NCBI GenBank assembly: GCA_016873775.1
Contig: VGWC01000015.1
Coordinates: 1 to 42,190 of the forward strand
Direction of reading: 5' to 3'
Source: Ignavibacteria bacterium
GTDB lineage: Bacteria; Bacteroidota; Ignavibacteria; UBA10030; F1-140-MAGs086
Length of the DNA stretch: 42,190 bases
Shown: in pieces, positions 15,545 through 24,995 of the stretch
Layout: every line of letters starts with the position of its first letter
How positions within the stretch are numbered: the stretch's first letter is position 1
The notes under the pieces: model-generated
Told to the model about the DNA's origin: nothing
What the model saw: the letters and a program-made list of their open reading frames with translations, nothing else
The model's database searches: none
Made by a program: the position numbers and the translations under genes

Positions 15545-18424
15545 ATGAAAAAATTTCAACTACTTTTTTGTTGCTTCTTTTTAATCTTTCCAGCAACGCT
15601 CTTTGCCGCAGTAACAGGTAAAATTAGCGGAAGAATTACAGACGCAAGCACAGGTGAAGCACTCTTAAACGCGAACGTTATTATCGTCGGAACAACACGC
15701 GGAGCAGTAACAGACGTATCTGGCAAATTTACAATTGAAGGCGTTCCCGTTGGAAAGTACACATTGCGTGCAACATTGATTGGTTACGAAATCGCCGAAT
15801 CGAAATCGTTTGAAGTACAAGAAAATGAAACAGTAACGATGAACGTAAAACTGAAACCCAGTTCTGTTCAACTGAAAGAATTTGAAGTATTGGGAGAGGG
15901 GAAAATAGTGAACGTACAAGCAACTTCTTCTACAAAAACATTAAGTTCGCGCTCGATAGAACAAATCCCAAATGTTAAAAGCGTGCAGGATGTAATGGCA
16001 ATACAGCCGGGAGTTGTCAAAATGGGAAACAATGTATTTCTGCGCGGCGGAAGAGCGAACGAAGTGCAATACATTGTTGACGGAATTTCTGTGAACGACG
16101 CATTCGGAAGTTCCAGCGGTACAACGTCGCAAGCAAATGAACAGATTTCACAGTTTAATGCGGGTGTTGCAAACTCTATAAGCGCTTCCGGATTAAATCT
16201 TTCAGCAAATGCAATTCAAACAATGAGTGTTACAACAAGCGGTTTTGACGCGGAGTTTGGCAATGCACAATCGGGAGTCATCAGCATCTCTACAAAATCC
16301 GGTTCCGAAAACTATACGGGTTCTGTTCAAATGCGCAGTGATAGAATAAACGACGAAACGTCCTTCAATGAAAAATATTATTCCTTAACATTTGGAGGAC
16401 CCGAACCGCTGTTCACAACAATATTACCTTCCGTTGGAATTGAACCTACGGGCAATCTCACTTTTTTCATCACATCCGATTTCAGTCAAAACGACGGAGC
16501 ATACAATTATCAAAAGAACGGGTTTTTCAATCCGTTGCGAAGAGAAGTAAAAATGCGCGGATTTTTTGGAGATGTTTTGGGATTCCGCTATTTCGATTAT
16601 CTTTCCAATTCGTTCACATTCAATGGAAAAATTAAATACGATTACAATGGTTCTGACCAAATTTCCTACGCATATCGTGCAAGTTTTGGAACATATCACG
16701 ATTATCGCCACGTATGGCGCGACCTCGCAGATTCTTCGCTGCAAAATGAAAATGGTTCTTCGCAACATACAATTCAATGGACGCATTTTTTAGGAACGAA
16801 TTCGTTCTATCGTCTTCAAGGAAGCGTATTAGATATACAACGAACCGCCTCCGTTGCCGGAAGACCTCCGCCATTTTATTCAACGGTAACAAACAGCGAT
16901 TACTACGACCCAAGTCGCGATGGCTTTTACGACTTTGGTACAAGCCAATCTTGGTCTGATCGGCAAACGCGAACGGCAACAATAAAGTTCGATTTGAATA
17001 CACCATTGCACGAACTCCATTACTTAAAAACAGGTTTTGAAATGAATTGGGAAGCAATTCATTCGACAGAAATCAGTTATCCCAACGGAAAAATCTCGTA
17101 CAACGGAAGAACATATCGCGCACCGTATCCCGATTCTGTTCGCCACGATGATGGTCTTTGGCCCGGATACGGAGTATATCGTTGGAATTTACTGAACTAT
17201 CCGAATACCGGCTCGATGTATGCGCAAGATAACATTCAATTTTTTGGAACAAATTTGCATGTTGGACTTCGCTACGATTATTTTTGGTATGGCGAACAAG
17301 TGCTTCAAACACGATTTGTTCGCGAATGGAGCGAAGCAACGGGACTCTATTCCGAATGGGTAAGAACAGGAGATTCTGCGTTTACCGGAACAACTCCTTC
17401 GATAATGAAAAAAGGAAAAGATTACGGTGGAAGTTCATTCCTTTGGTATTTGTTGCACGGAAAAATTAGTCCGCGTCTTGCAATTAACTTTCCGATTACG
17501 GAACGCATCGGTTTCTTTTTTAACTACGGACATTTTATGCAATATCCGGAACGCACACAATTATTTCGAACTCCCTATATTACTGGAAGTGATATAACCG
17601 TTGGAAATCCGAATCTTCAACCACAACGAACCATTCAATATGAAAGCGGTTTTGAAAACCAACTCAGTGATTATTTTGCCATAAGTCTTCGGGGCTTTTA
17701 CAAAGATATTTTTGACTATGTAACCGTTGTGCCGGCAAAAAAAGTGGCCGTGTATCTCAACAGCGATTATGCAAGTTCGCGCGGGTTTGAAGTATCATTG
17801 AACAAAGCAACTTCATTACATTTTTCCGGGAACATCAGTTACTCGTATCAAATTGCCAAAGGTCGAAAATCCAATCCGTTTCAAAACGCCGATAATCCGA
17901 AATTCCAACTTCCACGCGAAATTCGTTTGGATTGGGACCAACGGCATACCATAAATTTCTTTGGAAGTTATCGTGTAGAAGCAAATGACAACTATGATAT
18001 TTTTGGAATTCCGTTTGTGAATGATTGGGGCGTTTCTATTACTGCTTCGTATGGAAGTGGATTTCCGTACACACCAACAACGGCGCGTGTGAACACGATT
18101 GAAGACGCATACAAACAAAATACCGCAGAGGGACCAAACACAATGAATGTGAATCTTTCGTTCACAAAAGGGTTTTCGTTCGCTCATAAATTGAAACTGA
18201 ACGTGAACCTCGATGTCTTAAATTTATTAGACCGTCAAAACATTACCTCGTTGAGTTCAGAGAGTGGGTTCAACGTTAACTACGGAAGACCGTATCGTTT
18301 CGGCGATTTCGACTATGAAACGCGCGATATGTATCAGTGGTACAAAATGCCCGGAATTTTACCGCCGTACATTTATAGCGCACCAAGACAAATTCTCCTC
18401 GGACTCCGTTTAAATTGGGGATAA
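15545..18424 (+). CDS. TonB-dependent outer-membrane receptor with CarboxypepD_reg-like N-terminus
   Basis: 959 residues. After the signal peptide (1-22) comes a carboxypeptidase-regulatory-like beta domain (~25-105: GKISGRITDASTGEALLNANVIIVGT). The plug (~125-260) includes FLRGGRANEVQYIVDGISVND, and a 22-strand barrel runs to a terminal strand ending LLGLRLNWG. The layout matches SusC-like/carboxypeptidase-fused receptors of Bacteroidetes and Ignavibacteria, but no SusD partner is present. Instead it is flanked by lipoproteins and followed by a PorV-like barrel. Substrate is unknown; it may serve import, or export together with the neighbours. It starts 13 bases after the previous stop, so it is in the same operon. 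Confidence 0.92.
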   Translation: MKKFQLLFCCFFLIFPATLFAAVTGKISGRITDASTGEALLNANVIIVGTTRGAVTDVSGKFTIEGVPVGKYTLRATLIGYEIAESKSFEVQENETVTMNVKLKPSSVQLKEFEVLGEGKIVNVQATSSTKTLSSRSIEQIPNVKSVQDVMAIQPGVVKMGNNVFLRGGRANEVQYIVDGISVNDAFGSSSGTTSQANEQISQFNAGVANSISASGLNLSANAIQTMSVTTSGFDAEFGNAQSGVISISTKSGSENYTGSVQMRSDRINDETSFNEKYYSLTFGGPEPLFTTILPSVGIEPTGNLTFFITSDFSQNDGAYNYQKNGFFNPLRREVKMRGFFGDVLGFRYFDYLSNSFTFNGKIKYDYNGSDQISYAYRASFGTYHDYRHVWRDLADSSLQNENGSSQHTIQWTHFLGTNSFYRLQGSVLDIQRTASVAGRPPPFYSTVTNSDYYDPSRDGFYDFGTSQSWSDRQTRTATIKFDLNTPLHELHYLKTGFEMNWEAIHSTEISYPNGKISYNGRTYRAPYPDSVRHDDGLWPGYGVYRWNLLNYPNTGSMYAQDNIQFFGTNLHVGLRYDYFWYGEQVLQTRFVREWSEATGLYSEWVRTGDSAFTGTTPSIMKKGKDYGGSSFLWYLLHGKISPRLAINFPITERIGFFFNYGHFMQYPERTQLFRTPYITGSDITVGNPNLQPQRTIQYESGFENQLSDYFAISLRGFYKDIFDYVTVVPAKKVAVYLNSDYASSRGFEVSLNKATSLHFSGNISYSYQIAKGRKSNPFQNADNPKFQLPREIRLDWDQRHTINFFGSYRVEANDNYDIFGIPFVNDWGVSITASYGSGFPYTPTTARVNTIEDAYKQNTAEGPNTMNVNLSFTKGFSFAHKLKLNVNLDVLNLLDRQNITSLSSESGFNVNYGRPYRFGDFDYETRDMYQWYKMPGILPPYIYSAPRQILLGLRLNWG

Positions 18425-18458
18425 TTCTAAAGCAAAAATTTCCAGAAGGAAAAATATT

Positions 18459-20438
18459 ATGATACTAAAAAAAATTCTACGCATATTTTTTTTCACTGCA
18501 TTTTTCGTTTCGTTTGCAGGTTCATTTATTCCAAACCGTTTCTACAAGAATGCGAAAAAAAATCAAGAACCTGTAATAACAACTCTTGCCCCCAATTATC
18601 AGCACGCGTATCAGGGAAACAGTGCGCCGTTGCGAATCTTAATGAGTAATTCCAGTACTATCGGAAAATTAGCGTGGACACAAACCGGTTCGAGCGTTCC
18701 CGCAGAAACGTTAGGAATGGAATATCCGAACGGCTCCGGCATTGAACATATATACGGCGGAGGATTATGGATTGCGGGAAAAATTGATACAACAAGCGCA
18801 CAAATTGGTCAATATGTAACCGCAGTAACTACTGGATACGAAGGTAATAGCGCTTTAAAAGAAATGTATCCCGGCTCCAGCACGCTCGACAAAATATGGA
18901 TTGTGCAAGAAGACGTTAAACCGCCGGATTGGGATTCATATTGGGGAAGTCAACTTCCGTTTAAGAAAGTTTCCGACGAGGATTTTTATTGCAGGTATCG
19001 CGATTTCAATTTCGGATTAAATGTTGCCAATCATCTCCCGTTGAATGTTGAAGTTGTGCAAAAATCGTTTTCGTGGATGAATGATTATGCCGGAGCAATT
19101 GTTCCGATTGATTTAACCATTTACAATAAAAGTACGCGACTCATTAAAGATGCATACGTTGGGTACTTCATTGATACGGATATTGGAATTCCAACAGAAA
19201 CAGGATTCTACAATCGCAATTTTTCCGGATATGTCAATAATTTACGATTAGCGTATGCGCATAACCCCATCACGCGCGGAGCAACCCCTATCGGTTGTGT
19301 CTATATCAGTTCTCCGAAAGTCACGAACAATGTTCGTTTTACGTACGAATGGTTTGACTTCAGTAGCGGAACTCCGTATAACGACGATGCATCACGGTAT
19401 AATTTAATGGCGCGGGGAACGCAACGAGGAAATCAATCACCCGAAATCAGTCAATTAAGCGACACGCGGTTTTTGTTTTCCTTTGGACCCTACGATATTC
19501 AACCGGATAGTTCATTGAACATTGTTGTTGCAATTCTTTCAGGCGAAGATTTACAGGAATTAAAAGAAAACGCTGCTCGCGCCGTGGAAATTTACCGTCT
19601 CGGCTACAAACTTCCCTACATTCCCCCTTCACCGAAATTAACATCAGAAATCGGTTTCAAAAAAATTTCTTTGCGTTGGGACAATTCTCCCGAAAAAGCA
19701 TGGGACGATTCGAACCATATTGCTGAACAAGATTCAAACCGTCATCCTTCCGATTCTTCGCATCGCCGCGGAGGATTTGTGTTTGAAGGATATAGAATTT
19801 ACCGAAGTCTTGAACCTTCTGTTTCCAATCCACCGATTGAAAGTTTTTCTCTCCTTCGTCAGGTTGATGTGGACGACCAATTTGAATTTAACACAGGATT
19901 GGAATATTCCTACGAAGATACCAATCTTGTTCGTGGAAATACATATTGGTACGCCGTAACAACATTAGCAATCCCCAATGAGTTTTTACAAATACAACCA
20001 GATTCTGCAGGAAATCTCGACACGTTCGTTGTTTCATCCAAAGCCGCTGAATCTTCTATTCGTGAAAATTGGACACGCGTTGTTCTTCCGTTTGATGTTG
20101 CAAAGAAGAAGAACGAAGTGATGGTTGTTCCAAATCCGTACCGCGTTGACTATGATTATACGTTTGAAAACGGCGGATGGGAAGGAAGAAATAAAGATTG
20201 GTCGGAAGATAGGCGGCTTATTCGTTTCATTCATGTTCCGAAAAAATGCACGATAAAAATTTATACGCTCGCGGGCGATTTGGTGGAAACATTAGAACAC
20301 AATGACCCAATGCGCGGTGAAGTTGACTGGAATTTACTCAGTCGCGGAAACCGTGCAATTGCAAGCGGCATCTACATTTTCTCTGTAGAGTCCGATGAAT
20401 TTGATACTCAAGTTGGTAAATTTGTCATCATTCGTTAA
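18459..20438 (+). CDS. Secreted protein with FlgD/T9SS-like C-terminal domain
   Basis: 659 residues. A signal peptide (MILKKILRIFFFTAFFVSFAGS) is followed by a long beta-rich region (~60-380) with the motif EHIYGGGLWIAGKID and ELPFKKVSDEDFYCRYRD-like blocks that recur in Ignavibacteria surface proteins. A fibronectin-III-like part (~395-540: KLTSEIGFKKISLRWDNSPEKAWDDSN, FEGYRIYRSLE) follows. The final ~85 residues (VPNPYRVDYDY ... CTIKIYTLAGDLVETLEHND ... SGIYIFSVES) form a FlgD-like Ig fold related to T9SS sorting domains, ending GKFVIIR. It is the cargo-like member of the operon, so the PorV-like protein next door could be its carrier. An AAGGA box precedes the ATG. Confidence 0.85.
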   Translation: MILKKILRIFFFTAFFVSFAGSFIPNRFYKNAKKNQEPVITTLAPNYQHAYQGNSAPLRILMSNSSTIGKLAWTQTGSSVPAETLGMEYPNGSGIEHIYGGGLWIAGKIDTTSAQIGQYVTAVTTGYEGNSALKEMYPGSSTLDKIWIVQEDVKPPDWDSYWGSQLPFKKVSDEDFYCRYRDFNFGLNVANHLPLNVEVVQKSFSWMNDYAGAIVPIDLTIYNKSTRLIKDAYVGYFIDTDIGIPTETGFYNRNFSGYVNNLRLAYAHNPITRGATPIGCVYISSPKVTNNVRFTYEWFDFSSGTPYNDDASRYNLMARGTQRGNQSPEISQLSDTRFLFSFGPYDIQPDSSLNIVVAILSGEDLQELKENAARAVEIYRLGYKLPYIPPSPKLTSEIGFKKISLRWDNSPEKAWDDSNHIAEQDSNRHPSDSSHRRGGFVFEGYRIYRSLEPSVSNPPIESFSLLRQVDVDDQFEFNTGLEYSYEDTNLVRGNTYWYAVTTLAIPNEFLQIQPDSAGNLDTFVVSSKAAESSIRENWTRVVLPFDVAKKKNEVMVVPNPYRVDYDYTFENGGWEGRNKDWSEDRRLIRFIHVPKKCTIKIYTLAGDLVETLEHNDPMRGEVDWNLLSRGNRAIASGIYIFSVESDEFDTQVGKFVIIR

Positions 20439-20455
20439 ACACAGAATAATTCCTT

Positions 20456-21397
20456 ATGCTGAAATACACTCCAATTTTTCGAAGCGCTTACGCTCTTGTT
20501 TTTTTCTTTCTTTCTACAAATTCATTGGCAGGAAATCGTTCCGGAACTGTTGCCGAACAATTCTTGAAAATTCCTACTGATGCGCGCATTGTCGGATTAG
20601 GTGGTTCGTTTGCCGCTGTTGCTGAAGGAGTTTCTTCGCTGACACAAAATCCCGGCGGGCTGATGAGTATAGAAAACATAAGCGTTTCTGCAACATACAC
20701 TCCATGGTTTGCCAACATCCAACATTCTTTTGTTGGCGCCGCAATGCGACTTGAAGATTTTGGCGTGTTCGGTGCAGGAATTACTATGCTTGCAACCGAC
20801 GATATGCCCGTTACGACCGTTCATTATCCTGAAGGGAACGGACAATTTTTCCGCGCCGCAGATTATGCAATGCACCTTGCGTATTCAAGAAATATCAGTG
20901 ACAGATTTTCTGTTGGTGTTGCAGGGAAATACATTTACTCTTCGTTGTACAACAGCGTTGTTACTGCAAGTTCGTTTGCATTCGATATCGGAACAATGTA
21001 TGATATGCCGGAAATTCGCACACGCTTAGGAGTTGCGCTTTCAAATCTCGGAGACGATGTTCAATTCTTAAACGAACCGTATTCGTTGCCGACAGCATTG
21101 CGTTTTGGCATCGCACTCACGTTATTTCAGGAAAATGAAACACAACTTCTTTCTACTGTACAAATTGCGCGCCCCAATGATGCGGATGAACAATACAACG
21201 CCGGTTTCGAGTATATACTAAGTGAAATGTTCACACTGCGCGGCGGATACAAATTCGCGTACGAAGTTGAAGATTTTACTGGCGGATTTGGTGTTGGGCT
21301 TCATTCCATCGGATTCAACGGAACATTACAATATGGATATAATAATTTCAAAGTACTTCCGGGAACACACACGGTTACGTTTGAAATGAACTTTTAA
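20456..21397 (+). CDS. PorV/PorQ-family outer-membrane barrel
   Basis: 313 residues with a signal peptide (cleavage near residue 26) and the family's N-terminal box, TDARIVGLGGSFAAVAEGVSSLTQNPGGL (43-69; 'GAR-x-x-G-x-GG...A...NPAGL'). The rest has the alternating pattern of a FadL-like 14-strand barrel with a final Phe. PorV/PorQ proteins of type IX secretion carry sorting-domain cargo from the translocon to the cell-surface attachment complex. In this operon it follows a protein with a sorting-domain-like tail and a TonB-dependent receptor. It is therefore likely a dedicated carrier or partner; the exact role is inferred. Confidence 0.9.
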   Translation: MLKYTPIFRSAYALVFFFLSTNSLAGNRSGTVAEQFLKIPTDARIVGLGGSFAAVAEGVSSLTQNPGGLMSIENISVSATYTPWFANIQHSFVGAAMRLEDFGVFGAGITMLATDDMPVTTVHYPEGNGQFFRAADYAMHLAYSRNISDRFSVGVAGKYIYSSLYNSVVTASSFAFDIGTMYDMPEIRTRLGVALSNLGDDVQFLNEPYSLPTALRFGIALTLFQENETQLLSTVQIARPNDADEQYNAGFEYILSEMFTLRGGYKFAYEVEDFTGGFGVGLHSIGFNGTLQYGYNNFKVLPGTHTVTFEMNF

Positions 21398-21423
21398 GAT
21401 TCAGTTTGAGATTTACTTTTTCT

Positions 21424-22407
21424 ATGAACCAAAATAATTTTTTCACAACAACCAAAGTTGTTGCCATCATTGGAATATTCCTTTCGCTGAATTTTTTCGG
21501 ATGCGAACTTTCGACGGAACTTCCGAAAACCGGTTCTACGCCGAAAGCCAATCATCTTATCATCAACGAAGTATTCGCAATTTCTCCAACACAGCAGAAC
21601 ACCTATTCGTGGATAGAAATTTACAATCCAACGCAGTTGCCTGTGAAACAACTCTCACTGCAATCACTCGGAACAAACGCCGACACAATAAATCCGCGTG
21701 ATACGGTTGCCATAAAAGCGTATTACTTGAAATTCCGTTCCAATGTATTTTTTGAAAACCCATTTACTCCTTTTCAACCGCCAATGAGTGCGGGAACACA
21801 AAATGTCTATATACCGCTTTCCTCGCTGATTGTAAAAGAAATTCTCACGCCAATGGATGAAATTAGTTTTTCCGAAGATAGTATTCTTGCCGCACAAGGT
21901 TTTGCTGTGTACACAAATAATCCTGAACGATTGCTGGAACATACCGATTTGGGAGGAAGCGGACAGCTCTACAAGCCATTCATATTTAATATGGACACAT
22001 TAGTGAACATTGGCGCACTCCTTCAATCCGGCGGCGATTCGATTAATAAATCATTTCAAGTATTTACGCTGTTTCAACTTCCCGCCTCTGGAGAAATATC
22101 ATTAGTTGAACGCACAGATACGATTGCAAGAAAATTACGTACGCTCAACTTTTCCGGCTTTCAAATTCCTTTTATATACATTGATTCAATCTGGGGCACA
22201 AACGAAACGATTCTCGACATTGTTCGTTACGGAAATTTTGTCCCCATAGGAATTATTCAACCGCATAACAAATCCGCAGGATTTATTCCCGAACCTCATT
22301 CTCTCGCTCGATATTCAGGGGGGTATTTTACTGGAAATACGAAAACGGATTTCTACTTTGAGCCACAACCGATTCCAATGTGGCATAGCAAGCAACGTCA
22401 TCCATAA
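21424..22407 (+). CDS. Lipoprotein with lamin-tail-like (LTD) domain
   Basis: 327 residues from ATG 21424; a TTG six codons upstream is open but the ATG fits the signal peptide, which ends in lipobox LNFFGC (Cys27). Residues ~41-150 show the lamin-tail pattern HLIINEVFAISPTQQNTYSWIEIYNPTQLPVKQLSLQSLG, a common domain of extracellular bacterial proteins. A second, partly similar half follows (~200-300). It is the last gene of the six-gene outer-membrane operon, 26 bases after the PorV-like gene. A bidirectional terminator follows. A surface-anchored binding or scaffolding role is likely but unproven. Confidence 0.8.
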   Translation: MNQNNFFTTTKVVAIIGIFLSLNFFGCELSTELPKTGSTPKANHLIINEVFAISPTQQNTYSWIEIYNPTQLPVKQLSLQSLGTNADTINPRDTVAIKAYYLKFRSNVFFENPFTPFQPPMSAGTQNVYIPLSSLIVKEILTPMDEISFSEDSILAAQGFAVYTNNPERLLEHTDLGGSGQLYKPFIFNMDTLVNIGALLQSGGDSINKSFQVFTLFQLPASGEISLVERTDTIARKLRTLNFSGFQIPFIYIDSIWGTNETILDIVRYGNFVPIGIIQPHNKSAGFIPEPHSLARYSGGYFTGNTKTDFYFEPQPIPMWHSKQRHP

Positions 22408-22426
22408 TTTTTTTCTTTCTTGTTTT

Positions 22427-22462
22427 AAAAAAATCCGCATTTTATCGGGACGGATTTTTTTT
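22427..22462. terminator. Bidirectional rho-independent terminator
   Basis: AAAAAATCCG and CGGATTTTTT form a stem with A-run and T-run on opposite sides, and a 13-base loop. It serves the outer-membrane operon on the plus strand and the tRNA-Gln gene on the minus strand. Confidence 0.85.
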
Positions 22463-22463
22463 G

Positions 22464-22536
22464 CTGCCCTGCCAGGATTCGAACCTGGAATACCTTGATC
22501 CAGAGTCAAGTGCGATAGCCATTACGCTACAGGGCA
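22464..22536 (-). tRNA. trnQ: tRNA-Gln (anticodon CTG)
   Basis: Read on the minus strand, it has a 7-bp acceptor stem (TGCCCTG with CAGGGCA), an anticodon stem CTTGA/TCAAG with loop CTCTGGA (anticodon CTG, for codon CAG) and a TTCGAAT T-loop with CCAGG/CCTGG stem. A discriminator G follows, and CCA is not encoded. About 73 bases. The remaining bases of the gap to 22769 show no gene or clear repeat. Confidence 0.95.
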
Positions 22537-22769
22537 AGTTAAAAAAGTGCAGGCAAAAGATACAAATCTCTTGCTATCCGTAAAACCGTTCTTTATTATT
22601 AATCCGAAATTCTAAAAACCAACATCGTATTCTCACGATTTGCAGCACGACTAATGAAGACGTATTGCAAGAGCAAATTCGTTTGTAGTGAAAACAAATG
22701 GAAAATTTTTGTTTTCAGTGTTCTTGTATATATTTTCACATCATTTTACAAATTCCAAACCAAATTATT

Positions 22770-23339
22770 ATGAAGCGTACAATACTTGCCGGTTTTCTTG
22801 GGGGATTAGTTTTTTTTCTTTGGGGATTTATCTCGTGGAGAGTCATTGGATTGCACGATGGTGTAATGCATCCGCTTCCCAACGGAGATTCACTCTCGGT
22901 AACATTGCGGGGAAATATACCTGCGCGTGGCGTTTATGTGTATCCGTTGCACGCAGAAGCAAATACTGATGTTGCACAAAAAGAAGTTGAAGATAAATAT
23001 CGTCGAGGACCTTTGGTGTTTATGGCATTCTCTCCCAACGGAGCGGATCCATTTATGAGAAATGAAATGATTGTCGGGGTGCTCATCACGTTCTTTGTTG
23101 CTTGGCTTGCTTCGTGGATACTATCGCGTAGCACTGCAATTGCGGAACCATATTTTTCACGCGTCGCGTTTGTTGCCGTTCTTGGGCTTCTTGGCACTTC
23201 GTATCACGATTTGATTAATTGGAATTGGTTGGGCTTTCCATTTGATTATACCCTCGTTGCTGTTGCGGATAGTATTTTCACATGGTTTCTTGCTGGACTC
23301 GTTATTGCAAAGATTGTAAAAATAGAAACAGCAAGTTAA
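22770..23339 (+). CDS. Inner-membrane protein, function unknown
   Basis: 189 residues from ATG 22770. The frame is open 24 codons further upstream, but that part is AT-rich and Cys-laden. The protein has an N-terminal membrane helix (ILAGFLGGLVFFLWGFISW), a periplasmic loop of ~75 residues (GVMHPLPNGDSLSVTLRGNIPARGVYVYP ... ADPFMRNEMIVG), then three more helices (~100-185) with a His/Asp pair, YHDLINWNWLGF. The pattern 'GNIPARGVYVYP' resembles a family of conserved bacterial membrane proteins without a known role. It stands alone after the tRNA gene and upstream of an esterase. Confidence 0.75.
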   Translation: MKRTILAGFLGGLVFFLWGFISWRVIGLHDGVMHPLPNGDSLSVTLRGNIPARGVYVYPLHAEANTDVAQKEVEDKYRRGPLVFMAFSPNGADPFMRNEMIVGVLITFFVAWLASWILSRSTAIAEPYFSRVAFVAVLGLLGTSYHDLINWNWLGFPFDYTLVAVADSIFTWFLAGLVIAKIVKIETAS

Positions 23340-23405
23340 TTTCGTGTTTCAAATTTCGTATTGCGGATTTTTTGGTAGTCGGAAATCTATCATTACTATT
23401 TTCGC

Positions 23406-24047
23406 ATGAAATTATTTCATCATGTCATCGTTCCCAAAAATTCAATTGCAGAGAAACATCCGACAATAATTTTTCTGCACGGAAGAGGAGCAGATGAAAA
23501 CGATTTGCTTTCGCTTTCGGAATTTTTTGATGAGAAGTTTTTATTTCTTTCTGTTCGCGCACCGTTTGAATTTCCGTACGGCGGTTATACGTGGTACGAA
23601 ATTCAAGAAGCCGGAAAACCGGACGAAAAAATGTTTCCCGAAAGTTACAATGCGCTTTCGGATTTTTTTGATGAAGCGAAAAAAGAATTTCCGATTGATG
23701 AAAAGAAAATTTTTCTCTTTGGATTTTCGATGGGAACAGTGATGGCGTATGCGCTTGCATTAACTCGCTCAAATGAAATTGCCGGCGTAATTGCAAACAG
23801 CGGCTACATTGCAGAAGGAACATTCTTAAATTACGAATGGGAAAAACTTTCTTTACAAAACTCACCAAAATTTCTCGTAACGCACGGAATATATGACCAG
23901 GTTCTTCCTGTTCAATTTGGAAGACAAGCAAAACGACTTCTCGAAGAACACAATGCAAACGTTGAATACAAAGAATATCCGATGCAGCATCAAATTTCGG
24001 AAGAGAGTTTGAATGATATTGTGGAATGGCTCAAACGGCAAATGTAA
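23406..24047 (+). CDS. Carboxylesterase/phospholipase-family alpha/beta hydrolase
   Basis: 213 residues, cytoplasmic, of the phospholipase/carboxylesterase (EstB, acyl-protein-thioesterase-like) family. The triad is clear: nucleophile Ser108 in GFSMG, Asp164 in HGIYDQVLP and His195 in MQHQISEE. The oxyanion region is FLHGRGADENDL near residue 25. Length matches the family. Substrates are short-chain esters or lysophospholipids in relatives. It starts 66 bases after the membrane-protein gene, so co-transcription is possible. A CGCAAAG repeat begins right after the stop. Confidence 0.88.
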   Translation: MKLFHHVIVPKNSIAEKHPTIIFLHGRGADENDLLSLSEFFDEKFLFLSVRAPFEFPYGGYTWYEIQEAGKPDEKMFPESYNALSDFFDEAKKEFPIDEKKIFLFGFSMGTVMAYALALTRSNEIAGVIANSGYIAEGTFLNYEWEKLSLQNSPKFLVTHGIYDQVLPVQFGRQAKRLLEEHNANVEYKEYPMQHQISEESLNDIVEWLKRQM

Positions 24048-24081
24048 TTTCTCTCGCAAAGACGCTAAGTCGCAAAAGTTT
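24048..24081. repeat. Left half of a CTCTCGCAAAGACGC repeat
   Basis: Starts TTTCTCTCGCAAAGACGC and continues TAAGTCGCAAAA. It matches the left half of the full inverted-repeat copy at 40967-41036, but the right arm is missing here. It begins directly at the esterase stop. Confidence 0.7.
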
Positions 24082-24106
24082 TATTCACTAAACGAAAGAA
24101 ATAATA

Positions 24107-24955
24107 ATGAAGAACATAATTTATTTTTCAATTGCAATCATATTTGCATTTGCTTCATGTAAAAAATCGAGTACGCTCGAAGTAAAGGATTATCCAAATG
24201 AAAATGGAAAAGTTTGGAATTACAATATTGAACATCAATACTACAACTTTCGCCCGTTTCAGTCAGGAACAACATATCATTTAGATACAATGCGCGGGAC
24301 AGGAAAAGTAGAGGCAAAGGGAAATGTTGTTTTACCCAATTCACAACATGCTTCCAAGTTTCATGCTATGGAAGAACATATAATTACATATTTCTCAGAC
24401 ACCTATTATCAAACACGTAACGATACAATGTATAGAGTTGCATACAATTATAATAACGGTAGTTTCCAATTATTACCGAAAAACGATTATCGGTATGAAT
24501 CTGTTTACTACAACCAAAAGTTCTTTTCTCTATTCTCATTGCGCAATTTTATCGAAAACGGCTTTATTGCATCTAAAACCATTTCTGATTCAATCATCAT
24601 TGAACGTGATACGGTAATTTCATTTGTCTTTCCATTAAGAATTGGGAATGAATGGATTGTAAGAAAATATTCCACTCATGATTTTCCTATTTCTAAATTC
24701 ACGAAAAAGGTTATTTCAAAAGAATCTATAAGCATATCTTCAAAAAATTATCCGGTTTATAAAATTCAATGTTATGTTTATTTAAAAAATTCCGGAATTG
24801 ATAAAAACTTAATTATGTTTGAATATGTTGGCGAACATGGTTTATTCAAAAGAGAAATCATTGTTAAAAACATTATAGTCTCTGATGAACACTCTCCCGA
24901 AGGAATTGGTTATGTAGACGGAAAAGAAGAATATATCCTCACTTCATTCCACTAA
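24107..24955 (+). CDS. Hypothetical lipoprotein
   Basis: 282 residues with a signal peptide and lipobox (FAFASC, Cys18). The mature part begins with KKSSTLEVKDYPNENGKVWNYNIEHQYYN, an opening typical of Bacteroidetes/Ignavibacteria lipoproteins whose first strand carries 'GxxWxY'. The remaining residues are beta-rich, with many Tyr and Asn, and no catalytic motif. Its AT content and Lys/Asn/Ile usage are visibly higher than those of its neighbours, which could indicate recent acquisition. I do not know the function. It sits alone between the esterase and the M2 peptidase. Confidence 0.75.
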   Translation: MKNIIYFSIAIIFAFASCKKSSTLEVKDYPNENGKVWNYNIEHQYYNFRPFQSGTTYHLDTMRGTGKVEAKGNVVLPNSQHASKFHAMEEHIITYFSDTYYQTRNDTMYRVAYNYNNGSFQLLPKNDYRYESVYYNQKFFSLFSLRNFIENGFIASKTISDSIIIERDTVISFVFPLRIGNEWIVRKYSTHDFPISKFTKKVISKESISISSKNYPVYKIQCYVYLKNSGIDKNLIMFEYVGEHGLFKREIIVKNIIVSDEHSPEGIGYVDGKEEYILTSFH

Positions 24956-24995
24956 TTTTCTATCATACTTTTTACTAAACTACTCACATACTCCT

